Shown in pieces: positions 54,084-62,782 of a stretch of 64,000 nt of DNA. This DNA is from Roseburia intestinalis L1-82 (lineage in GTDB: Bacteria > Bacillota > Clostridia > Lachnospirales > Lachnospiraceae). The translations under genes and the position numbers were made by a program. The stretch covers positions 89,501-153,500 of the forward strand of contig NZ_LR027880.1 of assembly GCF_900537995.1 (NCBI RefSeq). Reading direction: 5' to 3'. Numbering within the stretch: the stretch's first letter is position 1; every line of letters starts with the position of its first letter. The notes below the pieces were generated by a model. It saw only the letters and a list, made by a program, of their open reading frames with translations, searched no databases and was not told the DNA's origin.

Positions 54084-55676
54084 ATGGAAACAGTTAGATT
54101 CGATCAGTTAGATTTATATCCGCAGGTATTGCGTGCGATAGCAGAAATGGGATTTGAAGAGGCAACACCGATCCAGAGTCAGGCAATTCCGGTTGTGATG
54201 TCCGGTGTGGATGTCATTGGACAGGCACAGACAGGAACCGGAAAGACGGCATCATTTGGAATCCCGGTACTGCATAAAGTAGATCCGAATAATAAAAAAA
54301 CACAGGTTATCATCTTATCACCGACAAGAGAGCTTGCCATCCAGGTGGCGGATGAGATCCGTAAACTTGCAAAATATATGCACGGTGTAAAGATCCTTCC
54401 GGTGTACGGCGGACAGGAGATCAGCCGTCAGATCAAGGCATTGAAGGGTGGGGCACAGATTATTATCGGTACACCGGGACGTGTTATGGATCATCTGCGC
54501 AGAAAGACGATCCGCTGTGAGGCAGTGAACACGATCGTACTTGATGAGGCAGACGAGATGTTAAACATGGGATTCCGTGAGGATATTGAGACGATCTTAG
54601 AGTATATCCCGGAGGAAGGACGTCAGACGGTGTTATTTTCTGCGACCATGCCAAAGCCGATCTTAGATATCACCAAGAAATACCAGCACGATGCCGTGAC
54701 GATCAAAGTGGTAAAAAAAGAGCTGACCGTTCCGAATATTGAGCAGTATTACTATGATGTAAAGAGAAAAGACAAGATAGAAGTTTTGACCAGACTCCTT
54801 GATTATTATAATCCAAAACTCTCTCTGGTGTTCTGTAACACAAAACGCATGGTGGACGAATTGACCGAGGAACTGCAGGGACGCGGTTATTTTGCAGAGG
54901 GACTGCACGGAGATATGAAGCAGACACAGCGTGACCGTGTGATGCGCGGTTTCCGTACCGGAAAAACAGAGATCCTGATCGCAACCGATGTTGCAGCGAG
55001 AGGTATCGATGTGGATGATGTGGAAGCGGTATTCAATTATGATATTCCACAGGATGACGAATATTATGTTCATCGTATCGGAAGAACCGGACGTGCCGGA
55101 AGAACCGGACGTGCGTTTACTTTCGTCAAAGGCAAAGAAGTATATAAATTAAAAGATATCATGCGTTACTGCAAGACCAAGATCGTTGCAATGCCGATCC
55201 CGTCCACGGATGATGTGGCACAGATCAAGGCTGAGAAGGTCATGGAAGAAATCGGAAGAATTATCGACGAGGAAAATTTAAAAGATACGATCGATATCAT
55301 CGAAAAGCAGATCAATGAATCCGATTATACCGCAATGGATATTGCTGCAGCATTCTTAAAACAGGCGTTGGGACAGATCAATCTTGACAATGACAGAGAG
55401 GACTCTTTTGATTTTGACAATACCGGAGCTGAAGAGGGCATGGTGCGTCTGTTTATCAACATCGGTAAAAAAGACCGCGTGAAACCGGGCGATATCTTAG
55501 GTGCGGTTGCAGGCGAATCCGGCATGCCGGGTAAACTTGTCGGAGCCATTGATATGTATGATAAATACACATTCGTGGAAGTGCCGAGAGAATACGGAAA
55601 AGAAGTTTTAGAAGCCATGAAAAATGCAAAGATCAAAGGCCGCTCCGTCAATATGGAACCGGCAAACCAGAAATAA
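54084..55676 (+). CDS. DEAD-box ATP-dependent RNA helicase (CshA/DeaD-like)
   Basis: About 531 residues. The ATG at 54084 (METVRFDQLDLYPQVLRAI) is behind AGAAAGGAAA; the frame extends further upstream through the leader without a ribosome site. All helicase motifs are present: Q motif TPIQSQAIP, motif I AQTGTGKTASFG, Ia PTRELAIQ, Ib TPGRVMDHL, motif II VLDEADEML, motif III FSATMP, motif V ATDVAARGIDV, and motif VI HRIGRTGRAG. A C-terminal DbpA/CsdA-like RNA-binding domain (about 450-525, MVRLFINIGKKDRVKPGDILGAVAGES) is included. It unwinds RNA in ribosome assembly and decay. Single gene with its own promoter and terminator. Confidence 0.95.
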   Translation: METVRFDQLDLYPQVLRAIAEMGFEEATPIQSQAIPVVMSGVDVIGQAQTGTGKTASFGIPVLHKVDPNNKKTQVIILSPTRELAIQVADEIRKLAKYMHGVKILPVYGGQEISRQIKALKGGAQIIIGTPGRVMDHLRRKTIRCEAVNTIVLDEADEMLNMGFREDIETILEYIPEEGRQTVLFSATMPKPILDITKKYQHDAVTIKVVKKELTVPNIEQYYYDVKRKDKIEVLTRLLDYYNPKLSLVFCNTKRMVDELTEELQGRGYFAEGLHGDMKQTQRDRVMRGFRTGKTEILIATDVAARGIDVDDVEAVFNYDIPQDDEYYVHRIGRTGRAGRTGRAFTFVKGKEVYKLKDIMRYCKTKIVAMPIPSTDDVAQIKAEKVMEEIGRIIDEENLKDTIDIIEKQINESDYTAMDIAAAFLKQALGQINLDNDREDSFDFDNTGAEEGMVRLFINIGKKDRVKPGDILGAVAGESGMPGKLVGAIDMYDKYTFVEVPREYGKEVLEAMKNAKIKGRSVNMEPANQK

Positions 55677-55685
55677 AAGAGCAGT

Positions 55686-55741
55686 AAAAAATCCCGTGTG
55701 AGGATGATTTTTAAAATCAGTCTCATACGGGATTTTTTTGT
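55686..55741. terminator. Bidirectional terminator between helicase and MATE genes
   Basis: AAAAATCCCGT...GAG with CTC...ACGGGATTTTTTT, T runs on both strands. Confidence 0.85.
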
Positions 55742-55745
55742 AATG

Positions 55746-57095
55746 TTACTGTCCGATCCTGCTCACGATACTCCGGTTGATCTTCATTAAGAAAAATGCA
55801 GTTGCACCCACAGATACCAGTTCAGCGATCGGGAATGCCCACCATACCAGATTGACATTGCCGGACTGTGCTAACAGGTATGCTGCCGGAAGCAGGATCA
55901 CCAACTGTCTTGCAATGGAAATGCACATACTGTAGACTGCTTTTCCAAGTGCCTGGAAAATACTACTGCAGGAGATTCCAAAGCCGGCAAGCAGGAAACT
56001 TAAACTGATGATACGCAGCGCAGGGACACCGATGGAGAGCATTGTGTCGGAAGCCTGAAACATGGAGAGAAGCTGCTTTGGAAAGAGCTGGAATAAAAGC
56101 AGGCCGACTGCCATGATGCTGACTGCATAAGCGACACAGTGTTTTAAAGTTTTTGTGACACGCTCTTTGTTTCCGGCACCGTAGTTGTATGCCATAACCG
56201 GGATGACACCGTTGTTTAAACCAAAAGCCGGCATAAATACGAAGCTCTGCAGTTTAAAGTAAACGCCGAACACTGCGGTTGCCGTGGAGGAAAACGCGAT
56301 CAGGATACGGTTCATACCGTAGTTCATCACGGAACCGATCGCCTGCATTACAATAGAAGGAACACCGATCACATAAATCTGTCCGATAATATTTTTGTCC
56401 GGGCGGAAATGGTGCAGGTCAATCTGTACTTCCTTATTTTTTGTGTGGTTTAAAACAACTGCCAGAATACCGGCAATCATCTGTCCGATGACGGTTGCAG
56501 CAGCAGCACCGGAAATGCCCATTTTCGGGAGACCAAACAGACCAAAGATGAGAACCGGATCGAGAGCGATATTGATGATCGCACCGACACCCTGTGTATA
56601 CATGGTATAAATGGTTTTTCCGGTTGCCTGCAGCATACGCTCAAACATAAGCTGCGTAAAAATACCGAAAGAAAGACAGCAGCAGATCGTCAGATACTGT
56701 TTTCCATAAACGATGATCTCTTCAATATCTGTCTGGCTGCGGAAAAACGGTTCTGCAAAAAACAGACCGATGATCAGAAAGAGCAGATAGCTGACAAGAA
56801 TTAAAAATACAGCATTTTCTGCGACCTTATTTACTTTTTCGGTATCCTTTTCTCCCAGGGAGCGCGCTAAAAGCGCATTTACGCCGACGGCAGTTCCGAC
56901 ACCGACAGCAATCATAAGGTTCTGGATCGGGAAAGCCATAGACACTGCGGTCAGGGCATTTTCGCTGATCATGGCAACAAAAATACTGTCGACAATATTA
57001 TAGAGCGCCTGAACGAGCATGGAGATCATGATCGGCAGGGACATTGAGATAATGAGTTTGTCAATCGGCATGACGCCCATTTTATTTTCTTCCAT
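55746..57095 (-). CDS. MATE-family multidrug/Na+ exporter
   Basis: About 449 residues from the ATG at 57095, preceded by AAAGGAGG; the frame runs a little further upstream but without such a site. Twelve membrane helices in two halves. Typical MATE marks: PIMISMLVQALYNIVDSIFV near the start, GVGTAVGVNALLARSLGEKD, the VNIALDPVLIFGLFGLPKMGISGAAAATVIGQ segment near residue 190, and the second-half PAFGLNNGVIPVMAYNYGAGN. It exports drugs or metabolites using Na+ or H+. The substrate is not predictable. Divergent from the two-component system. Confidence 0.94.
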   Translation of the reverse strand: MEENKMGVMPIDKLIISMSLPIMISMLVQALYNIVDSIFVAMISENALTAVSMAFPIQNLMIAVGVGTAVGVNALLARSLGEKDTEKVNKVAENAVFLILVSYLLFLIIGLFFAEPFFRSQTDIEEIIVYGKQYLTICCCLSFGIFTQLMFERMLQATGKTIYTMYTQGVGAIINIALDPVLIFGLFGLPKMGISGAAAATVIGQMIAGILAVVLNHTKNKEVQIDLHHFRPDKNIIGQIYVIGVPSIVMQAIGSVMNYGMNRILIAFSSTATAVFGVYFKLQSFVFMPAFGLNNGVIPVMAYNYGAGNKERVTKTLKHCVAYAVSIMAVGLLLFQLFPKQLLSMFQASDTMLSIGVPALRIISLSFLLAGFGISCSSIFQALGKAVYSMCISIARQLVILLPAAYLLAQSGNVNLVWWAFPIAELVSVGATAFFLMKINRSIVSRIGQ

Positions 57096-57340
57096 AAATC
57101 CTCCTTTGTTTAACCTTTGTGTAAAAAATTCCATAATTTACTCCCGGAAAATAAAAACTTCCGGGAGCACTACCTTCCTATATTAGCATTCCTTTTATCC
57201 GAATACAAGGTACAACTTCATCAAATCTTAATGTTTTGACTGATTGGAAATTCATAATTATTCCGTTACAATAAAAGCATGATCATAAAGAGACAGGTTT
57301 ATGTAAAAATCTATCGAAAACCTGTGGAAAAGGGGAAAAC

Positions 57341-58033
57341 ATGTACAGTATACTGGTGTGCGATGATGAGAAAGACATTGTTTCAGCATTAAAAATCTAT
57401 CTGATGGCGGACGGTTATCAGGTATTTGAAGCATATAACGGAAAAGAGGCGCTTGAGGTGTTAAAGGAACAGGACATCCATCTGGTACTGATGGATATCA
57501 TGATGCCGGAGATGGATGGGATTGCAGCGATGGTGAAAATCCGTGAGACGAGCAATGTTCCGGTTATTTTACTGACAGCAAAAAGTGAGGATACAGATAA
57601 AGTGTTAGGACTGACTGTCGGGGCGGACGATTATATCACCAAACCGTTTAATCCGATTGAAGTGCAGGCGCGCGTCAAATCACAGCTCAGACGCTATATG
57701 CAGCTCGGAGGCGGAGCTATCAGAAAAGATGTTCTCTCGATCGGCGGGATCGAACTTGACGACCGCAGCAAAGAGGTGTCGCTTGACGGCGAAAAGATTT
57801 CTCTGACACGCACGGAATACGATATTTTAAAACTTCTGATGGAGCATCCCGGAGAGGTGTTTTCCCCGAACCAGATTTACGAACAGGTATGGCAGGATAA
57901 TCCCTACGGAACGGAGAATACGGTGGCGGTACATATCAGGCATCTGCGGGAAAAAGTGGAGTATAACCCGGCAGAACCGCGGTATTTGAAAGTTGTGTGG
58001 GGACGCGGTTATAAAATGGAAGGACAGGTGTGA
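57341..58033 (+). CDS. OmpR-family response regulator
   Basis: 230 residues. The receiver domain has the acidic pair DDE near residue 8, phosphorylatable Asp in LMDIMMPEMDG near 53, Thr in LLTAKSE near 83, and Lys in TKPFNP near 105. A winged-helix output domain (about 135-228) has LTRTEYDILKLLMEHPGEVFSPNQIYEQVW, and VAVHIRHLREKVE with RGYKM. The order and spacing are of the VanR/YycF group. Its stop overlaps the kinase start, so it is the partner of the sensor at 58030. Target genes are unknown. Confidence 0.95.
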   Translation: MYSILVCDDEKDIVSALKIYLMADGYQVFEAYNGKEALEVLKEQDIHLVLMDIMMPEMDGIAAMVKIRETSNVPVILLTAKSEDTDKVLGLTVGADDYITKPFNPIEVQARVKSQLRRYMQLGGGAIRKDVLSIGGIELDDRSKEVSLDGEKISLTRTEYDILKLLMEHPGEVFSPNQIYEQVWQDNPYGTENTVAVHIRHLREKVEYNPAEPRYLKVVWGRGYKMEGQV

Positions 58034-60567
58034 GAAAAGTGAAAAATTGGAGAGGATCGACAGCGGCAAAGATCATTGCCTGGATCGCGCTCAGTGCCAG
58101 TGCACTGTGTTTTGTGTTCAGCGCGGTGGGTGTGATCTTTATGTTTGATGAAGGAATCTATAGAAATTCAAAGGATGAAACAAGAAAGCAGTGGTTTGAA
58201 AATGTTTCCTATGAATATGGTCTGTCCGCGGTGGATGATGTAAGGCGGGAACAGCCGGCAGGTTCTGTAGAAAGCAAATATTTTAAATATGGTATTATCA
58301 AAGCAGACAGTCTCGAGGGGATTGACCTGAATGATGAAAAATCGTATGCGGAACGCAACTTTTCGGATAAGATCAGTCTGGAAGATGTGTATACAAACAG
58401 TGTGGAATTATCGGACGAAGATCAGATTGTATACACAAATGGAAATTTCCTGACCGGCGGCGGTGTGGAACTTATGTATTCGGGGGAAGATTCATGGGTC
58501 AGCGTCTATGCGGACCGTATCTGTTATGATGAGGCAAAAGGTATTTTTGTTTATCTGGCGGGAAATGAGTATTATCCGGTGCAGAAGGTTGAGACGGACA
58601 TAGGCAGATATGGAAGCGCAGCTTTTACTTATGATACCGAGAAAAAAATGTATGTGTTTGAACACACAGACGGGACAGGAGATGCTGCTTCTGCGGAAAG
58701 AACGGTTACAGATGAGACATTGACCGATGCTGCGGACGGGGATATAGTAGCAGAATCAACGGAAGAGCCACTGACGGATGTCACAGACAGCGGCATGGAT
58801 GATATTGCAAATGGAGAATACGTCACGTTTGACATGTTTGATGGCACGCGCATGGATGTAAATCACTGGGGAAATGTGTTATTAGACGGAGTCCGGGAGA
58901 TATCCATGGATGAGATCGACCGGGTGGACTCATCTGAAAAAAACAAAGAAGATGCCAGCGTTTCGTATACAACACACGAGGATTATTATCTTGACAGCAA
59001 CTATACACTCTGGGTAAACATGGGGAACACATCACCGAAAACCACTTATCAGATGGTTGTGATCCTGCCGCAGAATGTTGGGACAGACTGGAACAGTACG
59101 GACTTGTACGTACAGGCAAATACCCTGCTGAATTTTGTATACAGCATGCGTTACACGGCGCTAGTCACAATGTTTGTAAGTTTTATCATCGGAGCAGCAG
59201 CCTTTGTATTTCTGATGTGTGCGGCGGGGCACCGGAATGGAACGGATGAGATCGTTACGACTGTCTGGGATCATCTGTGGCTGGATGTTTTTGCAGTGGG
59301 GGCTGTGCTGGCAGAGGTATTTGTTTTCTATGTGGCAGAGATATTCCTGATAAATGTCGATGTTGCGTATCTGCCGTTTATCTTATTTGTTACTGCAGTT
59401 GCAACCCTTTGCATGGGATGGCTGTTGTTACTGTTTTTATTAAGTTTTTCCGTGCGGGTAAAATTGGGAAAATGGTGGAGACATACCCTGTGTTACCAGC
59501 TTTTCCGTAAAATCGGACAGTTCGCCCGGATGATCTGGGAAAATATCGGGTTTCTCTGGAAAGTGATCCTGGTCATGCTGGTACTTGCATTTTTTGAGGG
59601 CATAGGGGTATTGATGTTTTTTAATTCAGACATAGCCCTTTTACTCTGGCTGTTAGAAAAACTGGTTTTATATCCGCTGGTCCTGTGGTACTGTGTGCAG
59701 TTAAACCAGTTAAAGAACGGAACGGAAAAAATTGCAGGCGGTGAGCCGGGCTATCAGATCAGTACAAAGCGTATGAACGGTATATTTAAGGAACAGGGAG
59801 AACAGATCAACCATATCAGCGACGGCATGACACATGCGATCGAAGAGCGGATGAAGAGTGAACGTTTCAAGACAGAACTGATCACGAACGTGTCCCATGA
59901 CATTAAGACTCCACTGACGTCGATCATCAACTATGTGGATCTGCTGGAAAAAGAAGATCTGCACAACGAGACAGCGCAGGAGTATTTAGAGGTGTTAGAG
60001 CGCCAGTCAAGCCGATTGAAAAAGCTGATCGAAGACCTGATCGAGGCTTCCAAGGCGTCCACCGGAAACCTTCCGGTACATTTAGAGCGGTTAGAAGCTG
60101 GGATATTTATGACACAGACGGTCGGGGAATTTGAGGAAAAGACAAAAGAGGCAGGACTTGATCTTGTGATCGAAAAGCCGGAGACACAGGTCTATATCAT
60201 GGCGGACAGCAGACATTTCTGGCGTGTGATCGATAACCTGATGAATAATATCTGCAAATATGCCCAGAGTGGGACGCGTGTCTACATCAATCTTGAAGTA
60301 AAAGAGGCACAGGTGTCTATCACCTTCCGCAATACGTCAAAATACCCGCTCAATATCAGCAGTGATGAACTGATGGAACGTTTTGTGCGGGGCGATGCAT
60401 CCAGAAATACGGAAGGAAGCGGACTCGGACTTTCTATCGCAAACAGCCTGATGGATCTTATGGGTGGTACATTCCGTCTGTATGTGGACGGAGATCTGTT
60501 TAAGGTCGTGCTCGGGTTTGCCGAGACAGCAGAGAAAGAAACAAAAGAAAAAATCGAAGAACTGTAA
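58030..60567 (+). CDS. Sensor histidine kinase, partner of the upstream regulator
   Basis: 845 residues, with a long N-terminal region. A membrane helix at about 12-40 is followed by a large extracytoplasmic domain (45-375) rich in Asp/Glu, with an acidic low-complexity stretch (about 215-265). Then come several membrane helices (about 375-560: MVSFIIGAAAFVFLMCAAG, LAEVFVFYVAEIFLI, and others), a linker, and HisKA with the phospho-His in ITNVSHDIKTPLTSIINYVDLLEKE (about 622). The HATPase domain has N box DNLMNNICKYA and G box GSGLGLSIANSLMDLMGG. Two-part membrane architecture is unusual, but kinases of this type are common in Lachnospiraceae. A terminator follows at 60605. Confidence 0.93.
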   Translation: MRKVKNWRGSTAAKIIAWIALSASALCFVFSAVGVIFMFDEGIYRNSKDETRKQWFENVSYEYGLSAVDDVRREQPAGSVESKYFKYGIIKADSLEGIDLNDEKSYAERNFSDKISLEDVYTNSVELSDEDQIVYTNGNFLTGGGVELMYSGEDSWVSVYADRICYDEAKGIFVYLAGNEYYPVQKVETDIGRYGSAAFTYDTEKKMYVFEHTDGTGDAASAERTVTDETLTDAADGDIVAESTEEPLTDVTDSGMDDIANGEYVTFDMFDGTRMDVNHWGNVLLDGVREISMDEIDRVDSSEKNKEDASVSYTTHEDYYLDSNYTLWVNMGNTSPKTTYQMVVILPQNVGTDWNSTDLYVQANTLLNFVYSMRYTALVTMFVSFIIGAAAFVFLMCAAGHRNGTDEIVTTVWDHLWLDVFAVGAVLAEVFVFYVAEIFLINVDVAYLPFILFVTAVATLCMGWLLLLFLLSFSVRVKLGKWWRHTLCYQLFRKIGQFARMIWENIGFLWKVILVMLVLAFFEGIGVLMFFNSDIALLLWLLEKLVLYPLVLWYCVQLNQLKNGTEKIAGGEPGYQISTKRMNGIFKEQGEQINHISDGMTHAIEERMKSERFKTELITNVSHDIKTPLTSIINYVDLLEKEDLHNETAQEYLEVLERQSSRLKKLIEDLIEASKASTGNLPVHLERLEAGIFMTQTVGEFEEKTKEAGLDLVIEKPETQVYIMADSRHFWRVIDNLMNNICKYAQSGTRVYINLEVKEAQVSITFRNTSKYPLNISSDELMERFVRGDASRNTEGSGLGLSIANSLMDLMGGTFRLYVDGDLFKVVLGFAETAEKETKEKIEEL

Positions 60568-60604
60568 TTGTTGGAAGTTGAACTACAGGTGTGAACAATA
60601 ACCC

Positions 60605-60641
60605 AAAAGCATGGTTGTCCAGAGGGATGCCATGCTTTTTT
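60605..60641 (+). terminator. Terminator of the two-component operon
   Basis: AGCATGG (60608-60614) pairs with CCATGCT (60630-60636), followed by T6. The palindromic element at 60635 begins in the T run. Confidence 0.8.
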
Positions 60642-60685
60642 CATTCATAGGAAATTACGTCCTATGAATGAAAAAGCCCTCCGGG
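60635..60685. repeat. Palindromic element, copy 2, abutting a terminator
   Basis: TTTTTCATTCATAGGA (60637-60652), AATTACG, then the exact complement (60660-60675), followed by GCCCTCCGGGC. Sixteen perfect pairs. Nearly identical to 31409-31457, and placed in the same way behind a terminator. Confidence 0.75.
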
Positions 60686-60976
60686 CGGGATGCGCACTTC
60701 GCATTCCAAATCGGCAAAATCTGCTGCCACCACTGTATCATACGGCATTTTCAGTTCAGAAAATGCCTGCCTGTGAACAGTAACTCGCAAGCGACTCCTT
60801 GTCCCTGTGCGGCGAAAAGCAGATTGTGAAAAGGAAAATTGGAGGGTATAATATGTAGGGAAAAGGGAGAGCAGCTTATGAAACAGATAAAACAAAAGTG
60901 GTTGTAAAATAATCAGTTGAATCAAGTGGCAATAGTATAAAAAATAAAATTTTTTACATATAGAAATGGAGCTTTT
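60686..60976. other. Non-coding spacer with further hairpins
   Basis: GGCATTTTC and GAAAATGCC (60744-60752, 60759-60767) form a hairpin. GTGAACAGTAAC plus TCGCAAGC (60773-60792) relates to the cluster at 1199. TATAAT near 60850 may be a -10 box for the SseB-like gene. No coding region is accepted on either strand. Confidence 0.45.
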
Positions 60977-61399
60977 ATGGATAACAATAAAATCGATGAG
61001 GGATTACAGGGAAATGAAAAAATAGAAACCGCAATCGCGGCACTGCAGCAGGAGGCAAGCGAAGAGATGTTAGCGCATACCCTGACAGTGATACGCAGAC
61101 GCATGAAAGAGGGCGGTCAGTTTATCATAGCGGTGGAACCGCCGACGGGCGGGAACCAGATGCAGATACAGGCAGTGCAGACGCCGGACGGCAATAGCTG
61201 GTGGGCGGCATTTACCAGTTTTGAGGAAGAATTAAAGGGAAGCGGGAGTGTAATGTCTACATTTTTAACAGGAATTGAGCAGGCATTCCGCGCGGTACTT
61301 GCCGCAGAAGAGGCAAAGGGAATTATCGTGAACCCGTGGAACCGGACGATCATGCTGGATAAAAACCTGATACGGATCATACTTGGGGAACCGGCATAA
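60977..61399 (+). CDS. SseB-like protein
   Basis: 140 residues, soluble. The C-terminal 90 residues fit the SseB N-terminal domain (PF07179): IQAVQTPDGNSWWAAFTSFEEELKGS, then a helical segment and GIIVNPWNRTIMLDKNLIRIIL, where the NPW motif is typical. The N-terminal 40 residues are helical and charged. SseB-domain proteins are mostly of unknown function (one enhances serine sensitivity in E. coli). Start ATG behind ATGGAGC. Single gene. Confidence 0.8.
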   Translation: MDNNKIDEGLQGNEKIETAIAALQQEASEEMLAHTLTVIRRRMKEGGQFIIAVEPPTGGNQMQIQAVQTPDGNSWWAAFTSFEEELKGSGSVMSTFLTGIEQAFRAVLAAEEAKGIIVNPWNRTIMLDKNLIRIILGEPA

Positions 61400-61423
61400 A
61401 GTATATATATTGATTTTCAAACG

Positions 61424-61456
61424 AAAAGGATAGACAGCTGACAACTGTCTATCCTA
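61424..61456 (-). terminator. Terminator of the rubrerythrin gene
   Basis: AGGATAGACAG, CTGACAA, CTGTCTATCCT: 11 perfect pairs. On the minus strand it is followed by TTTTCG, so it serves the rubrerythrin gene. Confidence 0.7.
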
Positions 61457-61487
61457 TGAAATGCTTATTGTCTATGCGGTTTAAAGA

Positions 61488-62030
61488 TTAACCGAAGTAT
61501 CTGTTCAACAGTCCTTCAAATGCTTTTCCGTGTCTTGCCTCATCGCGTGCCATCTCATGAACGGTATCATGGATTGCATCAAGGTTTGCAGCTTTTGCAC
61601 GTTTTGCAAGATCAGTTTTTCCTGCTGTTGCACCGTTCTCAGCGTCAACTCTCATCTGAAGGTTCTTTTTGGTGCTGTCTGTTACAACTTCACCGAGCAG
61701 TTCTGCGAATTTTGCAGCGTGTTCTGCCTCTTCCCATGCAGCTTTCTCATAGTAGGAACCAACTTCCGGGTAACCTTCACGGTAAGCAACACGAGCCATT
61801 GCAAGATACATACCAACCTCAGAGCACTCACCCTCGAAGTTTGCTCTTAAATCGGATACGATATCCTCACTTACTCCTTTTGCAACACCAACTACGTGCT
61901 CAGCAGCCCATACTTTCTCACCTTCCTGCAATTTGAACTTTTCAGCCGGAGCTTTACATACCGGGCAGATCTCCGGAGCTGCATCGCCTTCATAAACATA
62001 ACCACATACTGTACATACATACTTTGCCAT
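61488..62030 (-). CDS. Reverse rubrerythrin
   Basis: 180 residues. The rubredoxin domain is N-terminal ([10 protein letters not shown] and [11 protein letters not shown], four Cys for one Fe), followed by a ferritin-like four-helix di-iron domain with Glu/His ligands ([37 protein letters not shown]). This domain order is that of the reverse rubrerythrins of clostridia, which reduce hydrogen peroxide and oxygen with NADH-derived electrons. Promoter and palindromic operator lie just upstream, and a Fur/PerR gene is next on the same strand, so peroxide-responsive control is very likely. Confidence 0.95.
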   Translation of the reverse strand: MAKYVCTVCGYVYEGDAAPEICPVCKAPAEKFKLQEGEKVWAAEHVVGVAKGVSEDIVSDLRANFEGECSEVGMYLAMARVAYREGYPEVGSYYEKAAWEEAEHAAKFAELLGEVVTDSTKKNLQMRVDAENGATAGKTDLAKRAKAANLDAIHDTVHEMARDEARHGKAFEGLLNRYFG

Positions 62031-62125
62031 AATTTTAATCTCCTTTTCTTTGAAAAATGTTATTTGTCTGCTGTAATAGATTTCCCCGCTTATTTGAAAT
62101 CTATTACTGTATGCTTTAAATTGAT

Positions 62126-62171
62126 ATCAGTAACTATTACTGATTTTAAATGAAAAACTTCTTTTTGTCAA
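62126..62171 (-). promoter_or_regulatory. Rubrerythrin promoter with palindromic operator
   Basis: On the minus strand TTGACA (62171-62166), 17 bases, TAAAAT (62148-62143). ATCAGTAA-TAG-TTACTGAT at 62144-62126 overlaps the end of the -10 box. Its core recurs before perR (62628-62642). A further inverted repeat, GTAATAGATTTC with GAAATCTATTAC, lies downstream at about 62073-62107. Confidence 0.7.
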
Positions 62172-62216
62172 CATTATTTTATATTATTTTAGAAGTTTTT
62201 TGGGGAAAAATGATCA

Positions 62217-62606
62217 GGAAGTCTGTCTTTTGGCTTTACAGGAAGAGCATTTTCCGTAAAAATAAGTCACATGTCCTTCAATCTCACCGTCAAAGTCCTG
62301 TGCGGCAAGAACATTGATATGATCCAGTCCCGTTACATTTAAATCCAGAACGCTCCCGCATTCCTTGCAGATAAAATGGTAATGCGGCTTTGGATTACCG
62401 TCAAAACGATCAGGTCCAATTCCGGTGGACAGTTTCTGGATCTCACCGATATCTGCCAGTAATGACAGATTGCGGTATACCGTACCGAGACTGATATTCG
62501 GAAATTCTTCCTTGATATTCATATAGACGGTCTCTGCGGTAGGGTGGTCATAACGCGAGATGAGAAACTTCTTGATGGATTCCCGCTGCTTACTTCGTTT
62601 CAGCAT
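62217..62606 (-). CDS. perR: Fur-family peroxide regulator, PerR-like
   Basis: 129 residues. Winged helix with AETVYMNIKEEFPNISLGTVYRNLSLLADIGEI, regulatory metal segment with DRFDGNPKPHYHFICKECG, and structural zinc Cys pairs in CKEC and CSSC. The length and the GxDRFDG / PHYHFICxECG pattern match PerR rather than Fur. It presumably represses rubrerythrin and itself until metal-catalysed oxidation by peroxide. Ribosome site AAAGGATGG. The operator TAGTAA-TTG-TTACTA lies 22-36 bases upstream of the start codon. Confidence 0.88.
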
Positions 62607-62627
62607 ATTACCATCCTTTCTTGATAA

Positions 62628-62642
62628 TAGTAATTGTTACTA
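62628..62642 (-). promoter_or_regulatory. Operator upstream of perR
   Basis: TAGTAATTGTTACTA, a 15-base palindrome sharing YAGTAA...TTACTR with the rubrerythrin operator. Suggests autoregulation. Confidence 0.6.
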
Positions 62643-62782
62643 AAATTATTATATAATCACAGAGAAAAAATGTCAAGATGAAGATGGTTTGGTTTTTCAT
62701 TTTAATCTTTGATAAACTAATGTTTTGTGGTATATATGGAATATAGCTTTGACAATAAATGGCAGTGTAAGGGAGAAGCAGT

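Noticed and set aside
54663..55073. Long minus-strand frame opposite the DEAD-box helicase
   Set aside because: Shadow of a strongly coding plus-strand gene.
61520..61936. Plus-strand frames opposite rubrerythrin
   Set aside because: Shadow frames rich in Leu/His/Gln with no ribosome site; the minus-strand gene is certain.
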